Below, piece after piece: positions 35,429 through 46,047 of a DNA stretch of 64,000 bases. The stretch comes from Streptomyces abyssalis (GTDB taxonomy: Bacteria; Actinomycetota; Actinomycetes; Streptomycetales; Streptomycetaceae): NCBI RefSeq assembly GCF_001751365.1, contig NZ_LJGT01000041.1, positions 1,419,045 to 1,483,044 on the forward strand. Reading direction: 5' to 3'. The notes below the pieces were generated by a model that did no database searches, was not told the origin of the DNA, and saw nothing but the letters and a program-made list of their open reading frames with translations. Position 1 is the stretch's first letter, and each line of letters begins with the position of its first letter. A program made the translations under genes and the position numbers.

Positions 35429-36679
35429 ATGACTCATCGAGACAACGGACAACACGGCCACAGCGACGACGGCACACCGCGCGAGCCCGGCGCCACTGAG
35501 CCCGCCCCGGTCGGCACACCCCACGAGGTAAAGAGCGAGATCGCGTTGCGCAACCCGGCCGAGCTGGCCGACGCCCTTCCATACCTGCTCGGCTTCTATC
35601 CGGACGACTCCGTCGTGGTCGTCGCCCTGCACGGTCCACGAGGGCGCTTCGGCGGGCGGATCCGGATCGGTATCCCGACCTCCGCCGACGAATGGGGCGC
35701 CGTCTCCGAACAGGTAGCCACCTGTCTGGAGGGCGAAGTGAGGTCGGACGGCCGTCGGCCCGAAGGGGCCATCGTCTTTCTCTGCCAGGATCCCGGCGCC
35801 GGGCAGCGGAAGGAGGAGGTGATGCAGCGCCTGCGGCCGCTCGCCCAGGCGCTGCGCACGGCCTGCGGCGCCCGCGAGATCCCGGTCTACGAGGCGCTTT
35901 GCCTGTCGGATGGCTCCTATTGGTCCTACTGCTGCCCCGACTCGTCATGCTGCCCGAGCGAAGGCCGCCCCCTGGGTGCGACCGGAACATCGGCCATGGC
36001 GGCCGCCGCTGCCTATGCGGGAATCCAAGTCCGGGGCTCCTTGCGGGAGATGGAGCGGCGCCTGGCCGCGCTCGGGTCCGGCCTGGCCCAGGAGCAGGAG
36101 AGTGCTCTCGATTCGGCGAGCTCCGCCCTCGTCCCCCGCATGCTGGCCCCGGACGGCTGCGCGGCCGTGCGAGCCGAGACGCTGCGGCTTGCCCGTTCGC
36201 TGCTGGACCGGTTCCGTGAGGCAGTTCCCGATCAGGCCGACAGCGCCCTCGCCGACGAGTACGACGACGCGCTCCTCGGCCATGACGACGCGGCAGCGGT
36301 GATCCTCGGCCTCCAGGACCGCCGCACCCGTGACCGGGCGGCAGAGTGGATGGAAGGCTCCGACTCGGCCCCTGCACTGCGGCTTTGGCGTGCCCTGTCC
36401 CGGCGCTGCGTAGGCCCGTACAGCGAGCACGCCGCGGCTCCGCTGACGCTCGCCGGCTGGGTCGCCTGGTCCACCGGAGACGGGCCCTCGGCGCGGGTCG
36501 CGCTCGACCGCGCCCTTCGCAGCGACCCCGACTACGTATTCGCGCAGCTGCTTCACCGCGCCTTCAACGACGGCATGGACCCGGAGCCCTTGCGCCGCTG
36601 CATGCGCAAGGAGCGGGCAGTGCGCCAAGCGGAGGACAAGCGCGGTTCTGCCGGCCCCACCACCTGCAGCGTGCCGTGA
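35429..36679 (+). CDS. DUF4192 domain-containing protein
   Basis: 416 residues. The family opening KSEIALRNPAELADALPYLLGFYPDDSVVVVAL is at residues ~35-68, with RIRIGIP and SYWSYCCPDSSCCP later; the paired cysteines in the last segment are characteristic. The C-terminal helical part includes GWVAWSTGDGPSARVALDRAL, a family hallmark. Function is unknown despite wide conservation in actinobacteria. The ATG lies 130 bp from the divergent helicase start, in an intergenic region with two DnaA-box-like sequences. Confidence 0.88.
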   Translation: MTHRDNGQHGHSDDGTPREPGATEPAPVGTPHEVKSEIALRNPAELADALPYLLGFYPDDSVVVVALHGPRGRFGGRIRIGIPTSADEWGAVSEQVATCLEGEVRSDGRRPEGAIVFLCQDPGAGQRKEEVMQRLRPLAQALRTACGAREIPVYEALCLSDGSYWSYCCPDSSCCPSEGRPLGATGTSAMAAAAAYAGIQVRGSLREMERRLAALGSGLAQEQESALDSASSALVPRMLAPDGCAAVRAETLRLARSLLDRFREAVPDQADSALADEYDDALLGHDDAAAVILGLQDRRTRDRAAEWMEGSDSAPALRLWRALSRRCVGPYSEHAAAPLTLAGWVAWSTGDGPSARVALDRALRSDPDYVFAQLLHRAFNDGMDPEPLRRCMRKERAVRQAEDKRGSAGPTTCSVP

Positions 36680-36777
36680 CCAGCATGCCCGTCAACCGTT
36701 CAACTCTGTGCAGACGCCGCTCATCTCCAGCCCCGGCCCAGACCGGACCACACACAAGAGGAAGCGGAGGTACGTCC

Positions 36778-38931
36778 ATGTCCCCGATGTCGCAGCCGGT
36801 TTCGCCCCAGCCGCGCACCCCCGGCCGGTATCCGACGGCCGCGCCGCCACCCGCTCTCATCGCTGCGCGGGGAGAGAGGCCCGCCCCTGGACGCACTTTT
36901 GCGCAGCCGCCACCCGCGGCGGAGCACCAGTCGGCCCACGCCGCGCTGATCTGCGTCGCGGCGCCGCATCTCGCTGTGTCCGCTGAGCACGGCCAGTTGA
37001 ACGGCGAAGGCATGGAGGGCTTCTACTACGGGGGCCGACGAGTGATCGCTCGCTGCCGCCTCCTCCTGGGCGGCAAGGAGCCGCTTCCGCTGCAGGGACG
37101 CATGATGAGTGCCAGACAGGCCCGCTTCACAGCGACAGCGCCGACGACGGTCGGGACCGGGCCCGATCCGGCGCTCGTCGTCGAGAGGCTGAGATCCGCA
37201 GACGGCACGGAGCGCGTCACCGTACGGAACACCGGCGGGCGGCCGGTGAGGCTGCCGCTCGAGCTGCGTCTCGGCACCGACCTGGCGGAGATCGCCGCCA
37301 TCGCAGTCGGGCAGGCCGGGCACGAGCTCCCCGCATCGGTTCACGGTTCAGGCCTGTTGTGGTCGGCGGGAAATCTCCGCGCCGCCGTATCCGCCGAGCC
37401 GCAGCCTGACACCCGCTGGGCTCAGCTGGGGCTGCTGAGGTGGGACTGGGAGCTGCCACCCGGGTCCGAACGGAGTGTGGTCCTCAGGACCGACCTCGTA
37501 CGGACTCCCGCCGCTGCCCCGAAGGGCAAGGCCAAGAGCAGGGGCAGGAGCAGGAAGAGAGTCCCGGGCCCGGTCTCCGTCCTCGCCGCCGGCCGGCCGC
37601 CGAGGCTCTGGCGCGGTGCCCGTGCGGACGGTGACGACCCCAGGGTCGTGGCCCTCTTCAGAGCCGGGCTCGACGATGCCAACGCGCTCCTGATGAGCGA
37701 TCCGGCGGCACCGTCGGATCTGCATCTCGCCGCTGGAGCACCGTGGCGCTGCGCCCTGGCCCCTGCCGACTCCCTTCGTGCGGCCCGGATGCTGCTGCCC
37801 CTCGGCACTCGCCTGGCGGCGGGCACCCTGCGCACACTCGCTCGCGGCCAGCTGACCGGGCCCGGCCCGGATGCGGGCCGCCTCCCGGGCGCGCTGCGTC
37901 ACGCGGGCCCGTACGCCCCGCCGAGCTGCAGCGGGACGGAAGCCACCCTGCTCTTCCCAGCCGTCCTCGCCGAGGCACGGCTGTGGGGCCTGCCCGAGTG
38001 CGACACGCAGCAGCTCCTGCCCGCGGCCGAACGCTGCCTGACCTGGATGCTCAACACCGCAGGAGAGGGATTGTTCCTGCCCGACCCGGCGCCCGACGGC
38101 CTGTACCGCTGCGAAGTACAGGCGAGCGCCCACCGCGCCGCGCTGCTCGGAGCCGACCTCCTCGACGCCTGCGGAGGCGACGGGGGAGGAGCGCTGCGGG
38201 AGTGGGCTGAGGACCTGGCCCACCGCTTCCAGGAGGAGTTCTGGCTGGAGGAGGAGAGCGGGGCGAGACCTGTGGCGGCCCGTGCCAAGGATGGGGCCGT
38301 CTTGACTCATCTGACTTCCGCAGCGGTGGAGTTGCTTGATACGGGCCTGGCCGCAGGTGGCCGTCCCGCCGTCGGGCTGCTGACCAAGGAGCAGACGGAA
38401 CAGCTCTGCCGTTATCTGGAGAGTCCCGAGCTCGATTCCGGCTGGGGGCTGCGCAGCCTCGGCCAAGGCGACGCGCGGCACAATCCGTTCGGGCATCGCG
38501 GCGGTGCCGTTCGCGTCCAGGAGTCCGTGAGCGCTGTCGCCGGGCTCGCCGCGGCGGGCCATGAGGAAGAGGCGTGTTCACTACTGCACGGAGTGCTCGA
38601 CGCGGCAGCGTCGTTCGGCTTCCGGCTGCCCGAGATGTACGCGGCTGAGCAGCGGGCGGGAGGTGGCATGCCGCTTCCGCACCCCGCGGCGTGCCGGCCC
38701 GCTGCGGTGGCCGCGGCAGGAGCCGTGCATCTGCTCCTCACGCTCGCCGGGGTCCGCCCGGATGTCCCGGCGGGAACGGTGTCCGTGCGGCCGCTGCCGG
38801 ACCCGTCGCTCGGTGCCGTGCGGTTCGCCGGTCTGCGTGTCGCCGGGGAGCCGTTCACTGTCCGGGTGAGCGGCACCGGGGAGGGCGAGGTCGAGGAGGT
38901 GTCGGACGGGGTGAGGACTGCCGTCGACTGA
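36778..38931 (+). CDS. Glycogen-debranching N-terminal-domain / amylo-alpha-1,6-glucosidase-like protein
   Basis: 717 residues from the ATG at 36778 with GCGGAGG 7 nt upstream. The N-terminal beta domain (HGQLNGEGMEGFYYGGRRVIARC, VERLRSADGTERVTVRNTGG) is the GDE N-terminal type. An (alpha/alpha)6 glucosidase-like region follows (DDANALLMSDP, LLFPAVLAEARLWGLPE, SAHRAALLGADLLDACGG, LDSGWGLRSLGQGDARHNPFGHRGG). It may trim alpha-1,6 branches or related oligosaccharides in the cytoplasm; no export signal is visible. The basic insert GKAKSRGRSRKRVPG near residue 245 is unusual. Activity is uncertain because I could not pin down the catalytic acids. Confidence 0.8.
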   Translation: MSPMSQPVSPQPRTPGRYPTAAPPPALIAARGERPAPGRTFAQPPPAAEHQSAHAALICVAAPHLAVSAEHGQLNGEGMEGFYYGGRRVIARCRLLLGGKEPLPLQGRMMSARQARFTATAPTTVGTGPDPALVVERLRSADGTERVTVRNTGGRPVRLPLELRLGTDLAEIAAIAVGQAGHELPASVHGSGLLWSAGNLRAAVSAEPQPDTRWAQLGLLRWDWELPPGSERSVVLRTDLVRTPAAAPKGKAKSRGRSRKRVPGPVSVLAAGRPPRLWRGARADGDDPRVVALFRAGLDDANALLMSDPAAPSDLHLAAGAPWRCALAPADSLRAARMLLPLGTRLAAGTLRTLARGQLTGPGPDAGRLPGALRHAGPYAPPSCSGTEATLLFPAVLAEARLWGLPECDTQQLLPAAERCLTWMLNTAGEGLFLPDPAPDGLYRCEVQASAHRAALLGADLLDACGGDGGGALREWAEDLAHRFQEEFWLEEESGARPVAARAKDGAVLTHLTSAAVELLDTGLAAGGRPAVGLLTKEQTEQLCRYLESPELDSGWGLRSLGQGDARHNPFGHRGGAVRVQESVSAVAGLAAAGHEEEACSLLHGVLDAAASFGFRLPEMYAAEQRAGGGMPLPHPAACRPAAVAAAGAVHLLLTLAGVRPDVPAGTVSVRPLPDPSLGAVRFAGLRVAGEPFTVRVSGTGEGEVEEVSDGVRTAVD

Positions 38932-39079
38932 ATTGCCGCCGACCGAAGGGAAGCCCGGTGCACCAACAGCGGGAACACCCGCGGCAGTAGCGCCGATGCG
39001 CCGTCCGGTCGCGGCCCGGAGAGCGGTCCGGACGGTTGGCCGCACCCTGATGGAAGACCCGCCGGGAACCGCCTGATTA

Positions 39080-39101
39080 TCGTCAGGAAGACGACTATGA
39101 T
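39080..39101 (+). promoter_or_regulatory. Inverted repeat plus -10 hexamer before the NUDIX/HTH gene
   Basis: TCGTC-AGGAA-GACGA (39080-39094) is a 5+5 inverted repeat, overlapped by the good -10 hexamer TATGAT (39096-39101), 6 nt before the ATG at 39108. The location would suit autoregulation by an NrtR-like protein. Confidence 0.5.
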
Positions 39102-39107
39102 CATGGC

Positions 39108-39869
39108 ATGCCCTACGAGCCGTCGGCCTTCCCTCCCTTCGCCGTCACCGTCGACCTCGTGGTGCTCACGGTGCGCAGACACGCGCTCTGTGCTCTGGCA
39201 GTACGTCGTGGCGAGGCACCGTACGAGGGGAAGTGGGCGCTGCCCGGGGGCTTCGTCCGGGCAGACGAGGATCTTGATTCCGCCGCCGCGCGTGAACTCG
39301 CCGAGGAGACGGGCCTGCAGGCGCACGACACGGCCGGGGGACTTCCCGGTGCGCACCTCGAACAGCTGGCGACCTACGGCGATCCCGGCCGCGATCCGCG
39401 GATGAGGGTTGTGAGTGTCGCCCACCTCGCCCTCGCACCGGATCTGCCGTCACCCACACCCGGGGGAGATGCGCGGGGCGCCCGTTGGGCTCCCGTCGAA
39501 GACCTCCTCGTCGACGACGCCTCCACCCGTCGCCACGCCGACGACGGAGACAAGGCATCTCTCGCCTTCGACCACGACCAGATCCTCGCGGCCGGTGTGG
39601 AAAGAGCGCGTTCGAAGATCGAGTATTCGTCGCTCGCCACCGCCTTCTGTCCACCGGAGTTCACGGTCGGCGAGCTGCGCAGGGTCTACGAAGCGGTGTG
39701 GGGCGTGGCTCTCGATCCGCGCAACTTCCATCGCAAAGTGACCGGGACGCCCGGCTTCCTCGTCCCCAGCGGAGGAACGACCACGCGTCAGGGCGGCCGT
39801 CCCGCACAGCTGTTCCGGGCAGGTGGCGCCAATCTCCTGAACCCGCCGATGCTGCGTCCCGAGGTCTGA
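39108..39869 (+). CDS. NUDIX hydrolase-type regulator with C-terminal winged helix (NrtR-like)
   Basis: 253 residues. A fully intact Nudix box lies at residues ~48-70 (GGFVRADE, then RELAEETGL). The C-terminal ~80 residues (EYSSLATAFCPPEFTVGELRRVYEAVWG, DPRNFHRKV) match the winged helix of NrtR-type regulators. NrtR proteins sense ADP-ribose and repress NAD genes; no NAD genes adjoin here, so the regulon is unknown. Since the Nudix catalytic residues are intact it may also hydrolyse its ligand. An inverted repeat overlaps the -10 box just upstream. Confidence 0.85.
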   Translation: MPYEPSAFPPFAVTVDLVVLTVRRHALCALAVRRGEAPYEGKWALPGGFVRADEDLDSAAARELAEETGLQAHDTAGGLPGAHLEQLATYGDPGRDPRMRVVSVAHLALAPDLPSPTPGGDARGARWAPVEDLLVDDASTRRHADDGDKASLAFDHDQILAAGVERARSKIEYSSLATAFCPPEFTVGELRRVYEAVWGVALDPRNFHRKVTGTPGFLVPSGGTTTRQGGRPAQLFRAGGANLLNPPMLRPEV

Positions 39870-39922
39870 CTCCCCGCCACCGCTCCCGACCCTGCTCCCC
39901 GGCAGCGACCACCGGCCGATCC

Positions 39923-39974
39923 GCACACCGCCGTCTGCACACCGCTGTCCGCACACCGCCGTCTGCACACGTCC
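39923..39974. repeat. 14-bp minisatellite, ~3.7 copies
   Basis: Tandem units GCACACCGCCGTCT, GCACACCGCTGTCC, GCACACCGCCGTCT and a partial GCACACGTCC, in the gap between the NUDIX and ABC-exporter genes. No function is apparent. Confidence 0.8.
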
Positions 39975-40102
39975 GTTCGCCCGAGCCCACAGCCCGCCCG
40001 CCGGCAACGGACCTGGCCGTGCGCAGTGCATTACCGGTGAAAGCAAGACATGTCGCGCTATCTTGCCTGGGTGCATCCCCCATGCGTTACGCGGGAGAAG
40101 CG

Positions 40103-42739
40103 ATGATCCAGGCAATCGGGCTCACGAGCCTGCCTCGCCGTCACCAACTCAAGCCCGCTGTCGACGACCTCACCTTCGAGGCCCGTCCCGGCAGGGTCAC
40201 CGTGCTCCACGGACCCGGAGGCTCGGGCAAGACAACTGCCCTGCGTCTCATGCTCCAGCTGCAGGCCGGACGCGGAACGGCCCTCTTCCGGGGGCGTCCG
40301 GTACACCGGATCACGAACCTCGCGCGCGAAGTCGGCGTGCTGTTCGGCGAAGTGAACGGGCACCCGGGCCGTACCGCCCGGGGTCATCTTCGGATGCTCG
40401 CCGCGGCAGCCGGTGTCCCGGCGGGCAGAGCGGACGACGTGCTCGACGTCGTCGGTCTCAGCGGGCTGGCCGACCAGCGGATGGGCATGCTCTCCCGTGG
40501 AATGGACCGACGCCTCGGCATGGCCTGCGCCTTGCTGGGAGATCCGCACACGCTGATCCTCGACGAACCGGCGAACGGCCTGTCCCCTCGGGAGACGGCC
40601 TGGCTCTATTCACTGCTGCGGGGATACGCGCACCAGGGCGGTGCCGTCCTCGTCACCTCACACCTCTCCGAAGAAGCGGCCGGACTGGCCGACCGCGTCA
40701 TCAGCGTCGACTCGGGCCGGCTGATCGCCGACCAGGGTGTCGCAGACTTCGTGCGTACGCGCCTCCGCCCGCGCGTGGCCGTGCGCACGCCGTACGCGGA
40801 ACGCCTCGTCGCCGTACTCACGCAGGAGGGGCGCAAGGCGGGCAAGGACCGCGACAACGGCCCGCTCAAGGTCGTCCGCGAAGGAGGTACGAGAGTCTCC
40901 GTCTACGGCAGCAGCTGTGCCGAAGTCGGGGAGTACGCCCACCGGAACGGCATCCTCATCCATCAACTCACTGACGAGAGCGGCGATACCGGAGACGCGC
41001 ACGTCCCTGGTCCGCTCGAACGGGCCGACGGCCGGGGCCCGTCACGGAGCGAGGCCGGGCCCGTTCCCGCAGCGGCGGCTTCCGCGCAGGCGCATGCCGG
41101 GACGGAGGCGGCCGACGAAGCCTTCGCGCCCACTTCACCTCCCGGGGCTCCGGAACCGGACAGCGCGGGGACACCCGTCGAACCGGAACCCACGACGAAC
41201 CCGGTACTCCTGGAACTCGAAGAGCTCACGGAACTCGAAGACCCCGCTGCAGACGAAGACGCCGCGCCCGACTCCCGCCCGGGAACGGTGAGTTCGGAGC
41301 AGCCGCCGCCCCATCACGGGACCGACCACCGTCCTCGCCCCGAGCCCGGCGACGACCCCGGCACGGAACCGGAGCCCGTGCTCGTCTCGAGCCCCGCGGC
41401 AGCACCGGCGTCCGCCACGACCTCAGCCTCCGGTCTGACCGGACCGGCGTCCATGAGAGCCGCGTCCGGTGACGAGACGCCACCGCACGGCCTGGACGCA
41501 CGTCCCGGTACGGCTTCCGAGGCCGACCCGGAGACGATCGCCTCGGAGGCACCGACGGTCCGGCTCAGCGAGAGCCCACTCGACGGCCCGCCCGACGCAC
41601 CCTCCGCCGAGCTGCGAACCGATTCGCGAACCGATCCGGAAACCGAACCGTCAGCCGATGCGGTCACCGATTCCTCCGAGCCGGGCCGCTCCTCCTCCGG
41701 CACCGTCTCCATCGGCCCGGGCATCGTGCTGAAGCCGCTTGCCGACCCGGACCTCCGCGCCAAGTCCACCCCCGCCAAATCGACCTCCTCCGAGGCCACC
41801 TCCGCCAAGTCCTCGTCCCGCGAGTCCGCCTCCGCCTGGACCCCGAACCGTCCGCCCGCACGTGCCGCCGCCGAACTCCCGCCGCAGCTGCACGCGGTCG
41901 CGCGTCCCGGCCCTGCCGCACCTCTGCGCTATGAACTGTGCCGCCTGATCAGCATCCGCAGCACCTGGACGGCGATGGTCCTGACGCTGGTGGTGGCACT
42001 CTGCGTCGGTCTCGTCATGGCACGCACCGGTGCGGGACTTCCCGCAGGCTCGGGCGGCTCTCTGACACCGGCCGTGCGCCTGCTCGCGGGCTGGCCCGCG
42101 GGCGGCGTCTTCTTCCTGCCGCCCGCCGCCCTCGCAGCCGGACTGCTGGGGGCCTTCGCCTTCGGTGAGGAGTTCCGCTACCCCGCACTCGCCCCTGCCC
42201 GTTCACCCGTGCCGCGCCGCCTCAGCCTCCTCGCGGCCAAACTCGCCGTCTCGGCAACGCTGGCCCTGCTGCTCAGTGTCGCTGTCGCGGTCGTCAACGC
42301 GGCAGGCGTGACGCTGCTCTTCGGGTCCGAAGCCCTCTCGCTCCCCTCGGACACGACGCCTGTCGCCGACGGCTCGTGGCAACTGCACATCGCGGCGGTG
42401 TTCGCATTCGCGGTCGGCTGCGCCTGGGCCGGAGTTCTGGCCGCGGGAGTCTTCCGTTCCGGCGTGGTGGGCACGGCAGTCGTGGTCACGGTTCCCTTGC
42501 TGCTCGCGCCTGTTGTACGGACGTTTCTCGGCGGTGCCCCGGGTCCGGGCCGTTCCGCCGAGGGACTTCCCGGACGTCTGGAAGCCGCGCTTCTGGTGCC
42601 CTGGCCGCCCGGAACCGAGGACTGGGTGGCTGCGGTGCTGGAGCTGGCCTCCCAACCCGTCGGCTCCGCACTGGCGTTGTCGCTGACGGTGCTGCTCGCC
42701 GGATACGTCGTCACCGTCCTGAACAGCAAGGTCAGATAG
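40103..42739 (+). CDS. Single-chain ABC exporter: ATPase, long disordered linker, permease
   Basis: 878 residues from the ATG at 40103 (GGGAGAAG upstream). Residues ~1-220 are an ABC ATPase: Walker A HGPGGSGKTTALR, a signature-like LSRGMDRRLGMA, Walker B TLILDEPANGLSP, switch His in VLVTSHLSEEAAG. About 300 residues rich in Pro, Glu, Thr and Ser follow. The last ~260 hold the membrane part, with about six spans (TWTAMVLTLVVALCVGLVMA, AALAAGLLGAFAFGEEF, LAVSATLALLLSVAVAVVNA). The signature Cys-like LSGGQ is altered to LSRGM. Transport direction is probably export; the substrate is unknown. Confidence 0.85.
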   Translation: MIQAIGLTSLPRRHQLKPAVDDLTFEARPGRVTVLHGPGGSGKTTALRLMLQLQAGRGTALFRGRPVHRITNLAREVGVLFGEVNGHPGRTARGHLRMLAAAAGVPAGRADDVLDVVGLSGLADQRMGMLSRGMDRRLGMACALLGDPHTLILDEPANGLSPRETAWLYSLLRGYAHQGGAVLVTSHLSEEAAGLADRVISVDSGRLIADQGVADFVRTRLRPRVAVRTPYAERLVAVLTQEGRKAGKDRDNGPLKVVREGGTRVSVYGSSCAEVGEYAHRNGILIHQLTDESGDTGDAHVPGPLERADGRGPSRSEAGPVPAAAASAQAHAGTEAADEAFAPTSPPGAPEPDSAGTPVEPEPTTNPVLLELEELTELEDPAADEDAAPDSRPGTVSSEQPPPHHGTDHRPRPEPGDDPGTEPEPVLVSSPAAAPASATTSASGLTGPASMRAASGDETPPHGLDARPGTASEADPETIASEAPTVRLSESPLDGPPDAPSAELRTDSRTDPETEPSADAVTDSSEPGRSSSGTVSIGPGIVLKPLADPDLRAKSTPAKSTSSEATSAKSSSRESASAWTPNRPPARAAAELPPQLHAVARPGPAAPLRYELCRLISIRSTWTAMVLTLVVALCVGLVMARTGAGLPAGSGGSLTPAVRLLAGWPAGGVFFLPPAALAAGLLGAFAFGEEFRYPALAPARSPVPRRLSLLAAKLAVSATLALLLSVAVAVVNAAGVTLLFGSEALSLPSDTTPVADGSWQLHIAAVFAFAVGCAWAGVLAAGVFRSGVVGTAVVVTVPLLLAPVVRTFLGGAPGPGRSAEGLPGRLEAALLVPWPPGTEDWVAAVLELASQPVGSALALSLTVLLAGYVVTVLNSKVR

Positions 42740-42935
42740 CGCCGGGCGAGACCTCGGGGGCTCACTTCGCAGGCTGTTCTCCTGCATCAACACGCCGCAT
42801 ATGACAGGAAGATGACCCCCGGGCAACGCCTTCTTTCCGATAAGGCGTCAATTGTCCCGAAGTCAGTGATCACCCTTTCGTGTGCTTTTCACCAAAGCCC
42901 TCAAGGCCGCCCGGAGGGCCGCCGACAAAGGATGC

Positions 42936-43895
42936 GTGACTACCCTTGCGCACTCCATGATGACCTCCGCTCGCTCAGCCGACTCCGGCCTCGCCGGCCC
43001 GGGCGAACTCGACCGTTACGCGTACGCCGAGTCCTCCGGCACGGCACGCACGACCAGCAACGTCCCTGCCTGGCAAGGCTCCGAGGCCGACATCAACCGC
43101 GCCGGCCGCCGCGCGGCCGGCAGCCGCGGACGCGGTCTGCACGGCCAACTCGTCCAGCAGCTCGGTCAGATGATCGTCTCCGGCGACCTGGGGGCCGACC
43201 GTCCCCTCGTTCCCGAGGAGATCGGCCACCGCTTCGAGGTCTCCCGCACCGTCGTCCGCGAATCCCTCCGCGTCCTGGAGGCGAAGGGACTGGTCAGTGC
43301 CCGGCCCAACGTCGGTACCAGGGTGCGCCCCGTCAGCGACTGGAACCTGCTCGACCCCGACATCATCGAGTGGCGGGCCTTCGGCCCGAAGCGTGAGGAC
43401 CAGCGGCGGGAGCTGCGTGAACTGCGAAGCACCATCGAGCCGTTGGCCGCGCGCCTCGCAGCCGGCCAGGTGCGCGACGAGGTGCAGCAGCGCTTGGCGG
43501 ACATGGTCGAGATCATGACGCACGCCGTCGGGCAGGGCGACACCCTGACCTTCTCCCGTGCGGACGCCGAGTTCCACGGCCAGCTCCTCCAGGCGGCCGG
43601 GAACCGCATGCTCGAACACCTCTCGGGCATCGTCTCCGCCGCCCTCCAGGTGTCGGGCGGTTCCGGTACGGGATGCGACGTCGCCACGGAGGCCTCGATC
43701 GCCCAGCACCAGCGGGTGGTCGACGCGCTCGCCTCCGGTGAGGGCGCCGCCGCCGAGTCGGCGATGCGGCACGTCCTCAGCGGCCGTCCCGACGCCGGTG
43801 CTCCTCCGGTCTCGCAGCCCGGCGTGGGGAGCGGCGGCTCCGCCACGGGTGCGGCCGGCGCCGATCACGTGGTCCCCCCGCCGCGCGAGCACTGA
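42936..43895 (+). CDS. FadR/GntR-family transcriptional regulator
   Basis: 319 residues from the GTG at 42936 with AAAGGA just upstream. The winged HTH is near residues 68-130 (LHGQLVQQLGQMIVSGDLG, LVPEEIGHRFEVSRTVVRESLRVLEAKGLV). The all-helical FCD effector domain is C-terminal (ELRSTIEPLAARLAAGQ, DAEFHGQLLQAAGNRML, QHQRVVDALASGEG), with the His/Asp residues that bind metal or carboxylate ligands. A ~65-residue unstructured lead and a Gly-rich tail are family variants. It ends before a very strong hairpin and precedes hrdB. Confidence 0.92.
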   Translation: MTTLAHSMMTSARSADSGLAGPGELDRYAYAESSGTARTTSNVPAWQGSEADINRAGRRAAGSRGRGLHGQLVQQLGQMIVSGDLGADRPLVPEEIGHRFEVSRTVVRESLRVLEAKGLVSARPNVGTRVRPVSDWNLLDPDIIEWRAFGPKREDQRRELRELRSTIEPLAARLAAGQVRDEVQQRLADMVEIMTHAVGQGDTLTFSRADAEFHGQLLQAAGNRMLEHLSGIVSAALQVSGGSGTGCDVATEASIAQHQRVVDALASGEGAAAESAMRHVLSGRPDAGAPPVSQPGVGSGGSATGAAGADHVVPPPREH

Positions 43896-43988
43896 GTCCG
43901 GCGGTCCCTGAGCAGCGAGAGCCGCTCCGTGCCGGCCGCAGGCGGGGTGCCCGGCCGGCCGCGTCCGGCGGGCCTCGTTCCGCCGCGA

Positions 43989-44027
43989 AAACGGATGCGC
44001 CGCCGGAATTCGGCGGCGCATCCGTTT
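43989..44027. terminator. Strong hairpin terminator before hrdB
   Basis: 17-bp perfect arms AAACGGATGCGCCGCCG / CGGCGGCGCATCCGTTT around GAATT. It insulates the 406-bp upstream region (43896-44301), which should contain the hrdB promoter; I could not assign hexamers securely. Confidence 0.88.
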
Positions 44028-44301
44028 CCGCCCTCGTGCATGCGGGGCAGCTTCTTTGGAGTGGCGTCCTTTTCGTCGGCCTCTTTCCAGAATGTATGGA
44101 GAAGGGTGTGACCCGGGCCACGTGTATTGCCCGTAACGCTTCGCGTCACAGCGCGATGACTCAAGAGGTGACAGCCGAGGAGGGAATACGGCACCCGCAG
44201 CCGGTGCTCGTACAGGCGCTGTATCCCCTCCCAGCCGAACCCGCGCCGTCGGTTCATCCCCACCGGCGGTTTGCCGTTTCCATCGTTCCGAGAGGTTGTT
44301 C

Positions 44302-45927
<1,626 letters not shown>

Positions 45928-45941
45928 GGGATTGCCTCGAA

Positions 45942-45980
45942 GGGGCCTCTGACCTGCACTGTTGCGGGTCGGGGGCCTCT
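45942..45980 (+). promoter_or_regulatory. Hairpin flanked by GGGGCCTCT direct repeats, inside the left end
   Basis: GGGGCCTCT at 45942-45950 and 45972-45980 flank the stem GACCTGCA/TGCGGGTC (45951-45958, 45963-45970; one G-T pair). It could end hrdB transcription after insertion, or be integrase arm-binding DNA. A perfect 13-bp palindrome GAGCGCAGCGCTC follows at 45989-46001, before int. Confidence 0.45.
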
Positions 45981-46047
45981 CTTCGTGTGAGCGCAGCGCT
46001 CCCAGTACAGATATCGGGCGCGGCCTTCCGGAGTACCCTCGGCCAGC

